Positions 17,080 through 21,427 of a stretch of DNA of 21,427 nt are shown here, piece by piece. A program made the position numbers and the translations under genes. The DNA is taken from NCBI GenBank assembly GCA_021736965.1, contig JAIPEV010000004.1:1-21427 (forward strand), read 5' to 3'. Below the pieces are notes generated by a model. That model made no database searches. It had not been told where the DNA came from and worked only from the letters and a program-made list of their open reading frames with translations. Numbering within the stretch: the first letter of the stretch is position 1; each line of letters opens with the position of its first letter. This DNA comes from Halanaerobiales bacterium (GTDB taxonomy: Bacteria; Bacillota; Halanaerobiia; Halanaerobiales; M55B127).

Positions 17080-17946
17080 CTATACATTTCTATAATAATT
17101 TTCAAGTATTTTGTTTTTATTATTATGCATTATCTTAATTGAATTCATTCCTGCTTGCTTATTTATCCTAATTAATCTTTCTTCCTGTAAAACACCTAAA
17201 AATTCATGAATAACGCTCATGTCCAAATTGAAGATTTTTCCAACCGATCTTTTTGAATCAAGGATTTTGTTTAAGTTTATATCATTAATATCATTATTCG
17301 ATTCTAATAAGCAATAGAAAAATATTTTTGGATTTAAGTTATCAAGATCAGGGACATTTTTTTTGTAAAAATTTCCATTCTCTTTCTTAATCAGTTTCAG
17401 GTCACGGAAAGGAGACATAAATGATTTTTCTTTTGTTATGTTTTCTTTAGGATCATAAAGGTACATTCTTCTTAAAACATTAAAATCGTTTTCAAGTGAT
17501 CTTTCTGACGGTACTTTTTCTCCTAATCTTTTAATATATTTTGCAATATTTTCAATAAAAGTATTTTTATTGAAAGAAACATGTGTAAAATAGTTAAAAA
17601 ACCAAAACCATGTTGTTGCCTCTGATTGTTTCTGTGCAATCTTAAAATGTAGTATCCAAAATGTACCAATATCTTCGAAGTATTTATCGAAACTTAATAG
17701 TTTTTTACCTAGTTCTGTAGGTTTTTGAATTGTTTGTTTCTTTGAGTTTGTATCTTCATATGATAATCCTAGAGCGGTTAACCAAAATCTTAAGGATTTT
17801 ACCATATTAGAGCCAATACCTAACTCTTCCATTGCAGTAGTTCTCTCAAGGAAAATATGATCATTTTTTTCAATAGCATCTAAACCTTTACGAAGCCATC
17901 CAATTCTGGGATAAAAACTCTCATGTTTTGAAAAAGATAAATTCAT
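17080..17946 (-). CDS. sspB: SspB-like DUF4007 protein
   Basis: A 288-residue DUF4007 protein, the family of SspB. Typical segments are FSKHESFYPRIGWLRKG (5-21), MEELGIGSNMVKSLRFWL (39-56) with ALGL right after, and an LHFKIAQ helix around 100-106. SspB has DNA nicking activity in described systems and is thought to open the backbone for sulfur insertion. No standard nuclease motif is visible by eye, consistent with a family defined by its own fold. It starts one base after the SspD-like stop, lies 12 bases before the SspC-like gene, and has no strong ribosome binding site, so expression is probably coupled to sspD. Confidence 0.88.
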   Translation of the reverse strand: MNLSFSKHESFYPRIGWLRKGLDAIEKNDHIFLERTTAMEELGIGSNMVKSLRFWLTALGLSYEDTNSKKQTIQKPTELGKKLLSFDKYFEDIGTFWILHFKIAQKQSEATTWFWFFNYFTHVSFNKNTFIENIAKYIKRLGEKVPSERSLENDFNVLRRMYLYDPKENITKEKSFMSPFRDLKLIKKENGNFYKKNVPDLDNLNPKIFFYCLLESNNDINDINLNKILDSKRSVGKIFNLDMSVIHEFLGVLQEERLIRINKQAGMNSIKIMHNNKNKILENYYRNV

Positions 17947-17947
17947 T

Positions 17948-20029
17948 TTATTTTTTATAATCCTCTAAAGCTTTTACTATTAAACATCCTTTGTGAAATT
18001 TCGCTACACATTCCATGCAATGTGTGCATTTATTTTCATCAATTTTATATCCATTGGTTAAACTTATAGCATCTTGAGGGCAAATATTTCTACATGCACC
18101 ACAATAAATGCAATTCTGAAATTTACGAAGTTGACATTCTATTCTTTGTAGTAATAGACGAACATTTTTTTCTTGTATGATATTTATTTTTAATTGTTTA
18201 CTTCCTATGTTCCCTTGTAAGCTAAAAAGTGGCTCATTAGTTTTATGGTTGAGTATAAATACTTCATTCAGAAGAGGGTTGCCAATAGTTTTGTCTAATA
18301 TCCCAAAAGGTTTAAAGAGCTCATATAGCTCTGGGGTGATTTTTCTTGAAAGATTATAAGTTTTAACATTATCCTTGCTATTGCAGGGTTCTGATTCATC
18401 TATTGGTGAATAACTTTCCAGTCCTCTACCACCATGTCTTGCCTTCCATTTTCCATCTGATATATAATCCTTAGGATCTAATTTACCTATGTCTTTAGCA
18501 AAATTAATTAATTGATCATTCCATTTCTTATATTGATCCGATAAAAATATTTTATTTAAAAACTCTGACCACTTTGAGTTATTAGGACACATCCAACAGC
18601 CTACCCTTGTATATCCATATTCATAAGCAACATTAAAATCCAACTCCTCTTTTAGTAAATATAACCATATGTCAATTTCTTTCCAATCAATGATTGGTGA
18701 AAAAACAACCTGTTTTTTTATTTTTGGACTCTTTGTTATCTTTGAGTATTGACTCCTTCCGATTGATTCATTTCGCCTAATACCATAATAAGTTAAAATC
18801 TTTGTCTCTTTAGCAATATCTTGTAAAAGTTTTCCGATTGGCCCTGTCTTAAAAATATGACAGCACCAACTATTAATTCTACTTGGAGGGCCAATTTTAT
18901 CTACTAATTTGAAGAAATTGTGCCTGGATTTATCAGGTGTTAAAAATGGTGGTGAATTGTTATCTTTTATTCTGTCTACGTATTCATAAGTTGATGGAAA
19001 CTCTAGAGTTGTATCACCAAAGACATGTAAAATATTATTGTTATGAAGAGCTTTCGTCACTAGATCTGATATTACTGTAGAATCTTTGCCTCCACTGAAG
19101 GATACTATCTGAAATCGATTAGAGAAAACGTCTTTTGCTTTATTAATTATTTCGCTAGAATAGCTCTTTAAATAGTTTATATGTTCAGAGTTTATCTTAA
19201 TAAATTTAGAAAAATCAACTTTCTTATCATTTTCATCAATACTTTTTATAATCTCCTTAATTTTTTTGTCTAGATTTTTCGTATTATAAATATCTGACAT
19301 CGTAAAATTAGCAGCTTTTCCATCTACAAAATATTTAGAATTAGTATCCTTCCAAATTGATTTATTAGTAAAATCTTTATCTAGAATTTCACTTAGTAAG
19401 ATTCTTTCTTTCATGAATACTGGTCTTATATCTTGAGATAAATATACCAATTCATTACCGCATTCAGGACAGAAGTACTTATTTTGTGTAGATTTATCAA
19501 TTAAGAGCCTATCTGTATATTGTAAATGTCTATCTAAATAACGTTTTATTTTATTTTTGTCATTTATTATTAATTTAAGAAGTTTTTTATATTTATGGAT
19601 AAGATGTTGTGTTATCTCATCAAATCTTATTTTTTGATAGCCAATAATAATATCATATTCAGCATTTAAGTTTGAAATAAATTTGTTATATTTTCCATTT
19701 ACAGTATTTAATAACGCCTCATATGATTTCTCAACTTTATCTGGATATTTTATATCTTTTTCTTTGTTCTCAGAATACCATTTATTTATAACCAACTTTT
19801 TTGCTTTAATCCAATCGTCAATTTCTTTCTTTTTCGATTTATATTTAAAAAATATATTTTCAGTATCACTATCAGTTTCTAATGCTTTTGATAGGATTAA
19901 GTCGTCAATATCTTGATATTTTTCGTAGAAATATTGGCGAATGTTACCTTTATCATTATCAGATTTAATATTTGTGTTTATTGATCCAATAATTGGGACT
20001 TTACAATGGTCACACCAGTAAATTTTCAT
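17948..20029 (-). CDS. sspD: SspD-like PP-loop (PAPS-reductase-family) sulfurtransferase with split zinc ribbon and ferredoxin tail
   Basis: A 693-residue multidomain protein. Residues C6-x2-C9 (YWCDHCKVP) and C187-x2-C190 (CPECGNEL) form a likely zinc ribbon split by about 175 lysine-rich, helical residues. The PP-loop ATP-pyrophosphatase domain follows with SGGKDST at 312-318, GDTTLEFP (about 338-345), YGIRRNE (about 415-421), SPIIDWKEIDIW (about 444-455) and GCWMCP (about 477-482). Cysteines near 389-390, 478 and 481 could bind an iron-sulfur cluster, as in DndC. The C-terminal 60 residues hold two ferredoxin motifs, CIYCGACRNICP and CTHCMEC followed by a distant GC. SspD adenylates the DNA backbone target or activates sulfur in PT modification. 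This domain set resembles archaeal-type PAPS reductase-like proteins, so this is not the shortest SspD form. No strong ribosome binding site precedes the ATG. Confidence 0.87.
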   Translation of the reverse strand: MKIYWCDHCKVPIIGSINTNIKSDNDKGNIRQYFYEKYQDIDDLILSKALETDSDTENIFFKYKSKKKEIDDWIKAKKLVINKWYSENKEKDIKYPDKVEKSYEALLNTVNGKYNKFISNLNAEYDIIIGYQKIRFDEITQHLIHKYKKLLKLIINDKNKIKRYLDRHLQYTDRLLIDKSTQNKYFCPECGNELVYLSQDIRPVFMKERILLSEILDKDFTNKSIWKDTNSKYFVDGKAANFTMSDIYNTKNLDKKIKEIIKSIDENDKKVDFSKFIKINSEHINYLKSYSSEIINKAKDVFSNRFQIVSFSGGKDSTVISDLVTKALHNNNILHVFGDTTLEFPSTYEYVDRIKDNNSPPFLTPDKSRHNFFKLVDKIGPPSRINSWCCHIFKTGPIGKLLQDIAKETKILTYYGIRRNESIGRSQYSKITKSPKIKKQVVFSPIIDWKEIDIWLYLLKEELDFNVAYEYGYTRVGCWMCPNNSKWSEFLNKIFLSDQYKKWNDQLINFAKDIGKLDPKDYISDGKWKARHGGRGLESYSPIDESEPCNSKDNVKTYNLSRKITPELYELFKPFGILDKTIGNPLLNEVFILNHKTNEPLFSLQGNIGSKQLKINIIQEKNVRLLLQRIECQLRKFQNCIYCGACRNICPQDAISLTNGYKIDENKCTHCMECVAKFHKGCLIVKALEDYKK

Positions 20030-20095
20030 TTATTTTACTTTTTTTGAAATTTATAAATAGCATCAATCCAAAAATTAGGTGATCTATGTTAGAAT

Positions 20096-20114
20096 ATCTA
20101 TAATTTTTATAGAT
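20096..20114 (-). other. Small perfect hairpin between the two PP-loop genes
   Basis: ATCTATAA (20096-20103) and TTATAGAT (20107-20114) form an 8-bp perfect stem with a 3-base loop, immediately after the TGA stop of the small PP-loop gene on the minus strand. No T-run follows on that strand, so a full intrinsic terminator is doubtful. It may attenuate transcription, protect an mRNA end, or be a protein-binding site. The rest of this 85-base gap shows no clear promoter. Confidence 0.4.
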
Positions 20115-20810
20115 TCAATTTTTACTTTTAAATTTTTGTTCTATTTCATTTAATGAATAATCCGATCTAAATCTTCTTTCAGAATATTTATCTAGTTTCT
20201 TCATTTTTTTCCATAGATCAGGATAGTTGAAATAAATGTATTTTATTTCATCAATTTTTTTCAAAGGGCATAGATAACAGGAGGTTCTTTTAATATTGTC
20301 ATATAGTCCATCCCATTTGAAATTTTTCTCATAGCAATAATTTAATGTATTTTTACTATTCATTTTCCATTCAATAAGTGGATATTTTATATTTCTATTT
20401 CTATTGTTTTTTATTCTATTTTTTTCACCATAGTTTATTCCGTGATATTCAATTATGTTGTTTCTTTCGTAGTTCTTATTTAAATATTTTTTCGTTTTGT
20501 CTCTTTTGAGTGCTGTGCACCACCTATTCATAAAGTCCATCCATCCATATCCAGATTCACCTTTACTTTTACCTTTAGTTTTTATGTGATCTTTAAACCA
20601 ATAATCAAATTTTATTCTTAGTTTTGTGATTTTTTGTGAGATATAATTTTCGACTTTCTCTATATGTTCATATACTTCCGGAAATTCTTTAGTAGTGTCA
20701 ACAAAAATGATCTCATCAATTTTTCTATTTTTTTCTATCATTCTAAGTAACATTGCAGTGCTATCTTTTCCCCCAGAAAACATAACAATATGTTTTGCAT
20801 TAATATTCAT
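20115..20810 (-). CDS. Stand-alone PP-loop / PAPS-reductase-like protein
   Basis: A 231-residue protein. The ATG at 20810 is chosen over an in-frame TTG at 20816 because AGGA lies eight bases before the ATG but too close to the TTG. It has SGGKDST at residues 12-18, VDTTKEFPE (37-45), RWCTALK around C98, HGINYGEKNR (123-132), and SCYLCP with C178 and C181. These are the standard PAPS-reductase-family landmarks: ATP binding, substrate contact, and a cysteine trio. It lacks the zinc ribbon and ferredoxin of the SspD-like neighbour. Such small proteins also occur in phages and mobile elements. As first gene of the sulfur operon it may be an accessory sulfur-activating subunit or act on another substrate such as tRNA or a small molecule. 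Confidence 0.8.
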   Translation of the reverse strand: MNINAKHIVMFSGGKDSTAMLLRMIEKNRKIDEIIFVDTTKEFPEVYEHIEKVENYISQKITKLRIKFDYWFKDHIKTKGKSKGESGYGWMDFMNRWCTALKRDKTKKYLNKNYERNNIIEYHGINYGEKNRIKNNRNRNIKYPLIEWKMNSKNTLNYCYEKNFKWDGLYDNIKRTSCYLCPLKKIDEIKYIYFNYPDLWKKMKKLDKYSERRFRSDYSLNEIEQKFKSKN

Positions 20811-20916
20811 TGTCAAATTCCTATCTTTTAATTAGTTTTTATGTTTGAATAAGATTTACCAAGTTATTTAAATAGCAAAAGCAAAGTATGAAAAAAATTA
20901 CATATTATCAATAAAA

Positions 20917-20934
20917 TATGCAATAAATTGCATA
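20917..20934. promoter_or_regulatory. Inverted-repeat operator candidate for the XRE regulator
   Basis: The sequence TATGCAATAAATTGCATA is an inverted repeat with perfect 8-bp arms and a 2-base AA spacer. It lies in the 138-base gap between the divergent small PP-loop gene and the XRE gene, ending 14 bases before the regulator's TTG start and 2 bases before its AGAAGG site. This size and placement fit the operator of a dimeric HTH regulator that controls its own gene. It is about 107 bases from the start of the sulfur operon, so it could also act on that promoter; one weak minus-strand TTGCAT/TGTAAT pair overlaps it. Confidence 0.6.
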
Positions 20935-20948
20935 ATAGAAGGTGTATT

Positions 20949-21266
20949 TTGAGTGGATTAAGTCAAAGATTAAAAAGAATAAGAAATGATTTAGATATGA
21001 CACAAGAGCAAATAGCTAAAGAATGTGGTATATCAACAAGAACATATTCTAGTTATGAAAATGAAGACAGGAACCTAAGTTTACAATTTTTGAAAAATTT
21101 ATCAGAAAATTATGATATAAATTTAAATTGGCTAGTGCTAGGGATTGGTACTTGTTATTTATCTAGCAATGATAAAAAAAGTACTATTGTTGATGATGAT
21201 TTAAAAAAGTTGGAAAAAATCCGTAAACTAATATCAGATTTTGTTAGTAATGCAAAAATAATTTAG
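20949..21266 (+). CDS. XRE-family HTH transcriptional regulator
   Basis: A 105-residue regulator. An upstream TTG at 20928 keeps the frame open, but TTG 20949 is preferred because AGAAGG (20937-20942) sits six bases before it and the protein then begins right at the HTH. The HTH_3/Cro-CI domain spans about residues 4-60: LSQRLKRIRNDLDMTQEQIAKECGI, then STRTYSSYEN as the recognition part, and DINLNWLVLGIG, the usual end of this domain. The last 40 residues form a short charged helix, perhaps for dimerisation, with no peptidase domain, so self-cleavage is unlikely. It is divergent from the sulfur operon and has a palindrome just upstream. It most likely represses itself and perhaps the adjacent PT operon, limiting cost or delaying expression after transfer. 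Confidence 0.88.
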   Translation: MSGLSQRLKRIRNDLDMTQEQIAKECGISTRTYSSYENEDRNLSLQFLKNLSENYDINLNWLVLGIGTCYLSSNDKKSTIVDDDLKKLEKIRKLISDFVSNAKII

Positions 21267-21371
21267 ACTACAGCCAGAAAACTAATTTCTTCTTTCACCT
21301 TATCATATTATAATATCAATATTTTACAATAATATTTGAGATATGGGAAGGGAAATATTTTTAGATTTTTC

Positions 21372-21400
21372 TTGATTTTTTTTGTGATATTCACTATAGT
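21372..21400 (+). promoter_or_regulatory. Sigma70-like promoter reading out of the window
   Basis: TTGATT (21372-21377) and TATAGT (21395-21400) are separated by exactly 17 bases. Both hexamers differ little from consensus. This is the best-formed promoter in the window by eye. It follows the XRE gene and points right, so it should serve a gene beyond base 21427. The rest of 21267-21427 shows no gene and no strong terminator after the regulator. Confidence 0.5.
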
Positions 21401-21427
21401 ATAGGCAGATGAATTTATTTCTCAAGT

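Overview
The window is a very AT-rich bacterial defence island. It is built almost entirely of genes of the DNA phosphorothioation (PT, sulfur-for-oxygen backbone modification) family. The first 305 bases are clearly more GC-rich and hold the 3' end of an unrelated cysteine-rich gene, probably host chromosome. From about base 306 onward A+T dominates and codon use is strongly A/T-ended. The species cannot be named from the sequence. Strong Shine-Dalgarno sites such as AGGAGG and the single-domain XRE regulator fit a bacterium, and the composition step suggests the island was acquired by transfer.

The island has two convergent operons that meet tail to tail at 9787-9998. The minus-strand operon (20810 down to 9999) encodes, in transcription order: a small stand-alone PP-loop (PAPS-reductase-like) protein, a large SspD-like PP-loop protein with a split zinc ribbon and a C-terminal ferredoxin domain, an SspB-like DUF4007 protein, an SspC-like P-loop ATPase, an SspA-like cysteine desulfurase, and an SspE-like DUF262/HNH effector. 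This is a full SspABCD-SspE set. From the known family, SspA and SspD mobilise sulfur, SspB nicks DNA, SspC supplies ATPase activity, and SspE uses host PT marks to tell self from phage and nicks DNA.

The plus-strand operon (595-9786) encodes a GIY-YIG nuclease with an unusually large insertion, a DndB-like DGQHR protein, an SF2 helicase, a second and divergent DUF4007 protein, and a second, larger SspC-like ATPase. The last two look like paralogues of the SspB-SspC pair across the strand, but this operon has no sulfur-transfer gene of its own. The likely reading is a second restriction or effector module that relies on the sulfur operon. It may be comparable to the published SspFGH modules that can co-exist with SspE, here extended by a GIY-YIG nuclease and a DGQHR protein. 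That coupling is inference.

A divergent XRE-family regulator (20949-21266) sits at the promoter end of the sulfur operon. A perfect 8-bp inverted repeat lies just upstream of its ribosome binding site and is a good candidate operator. A well-formed sigma70-like promoter near 21372-21400 points out of the window toward a gene that is not included.
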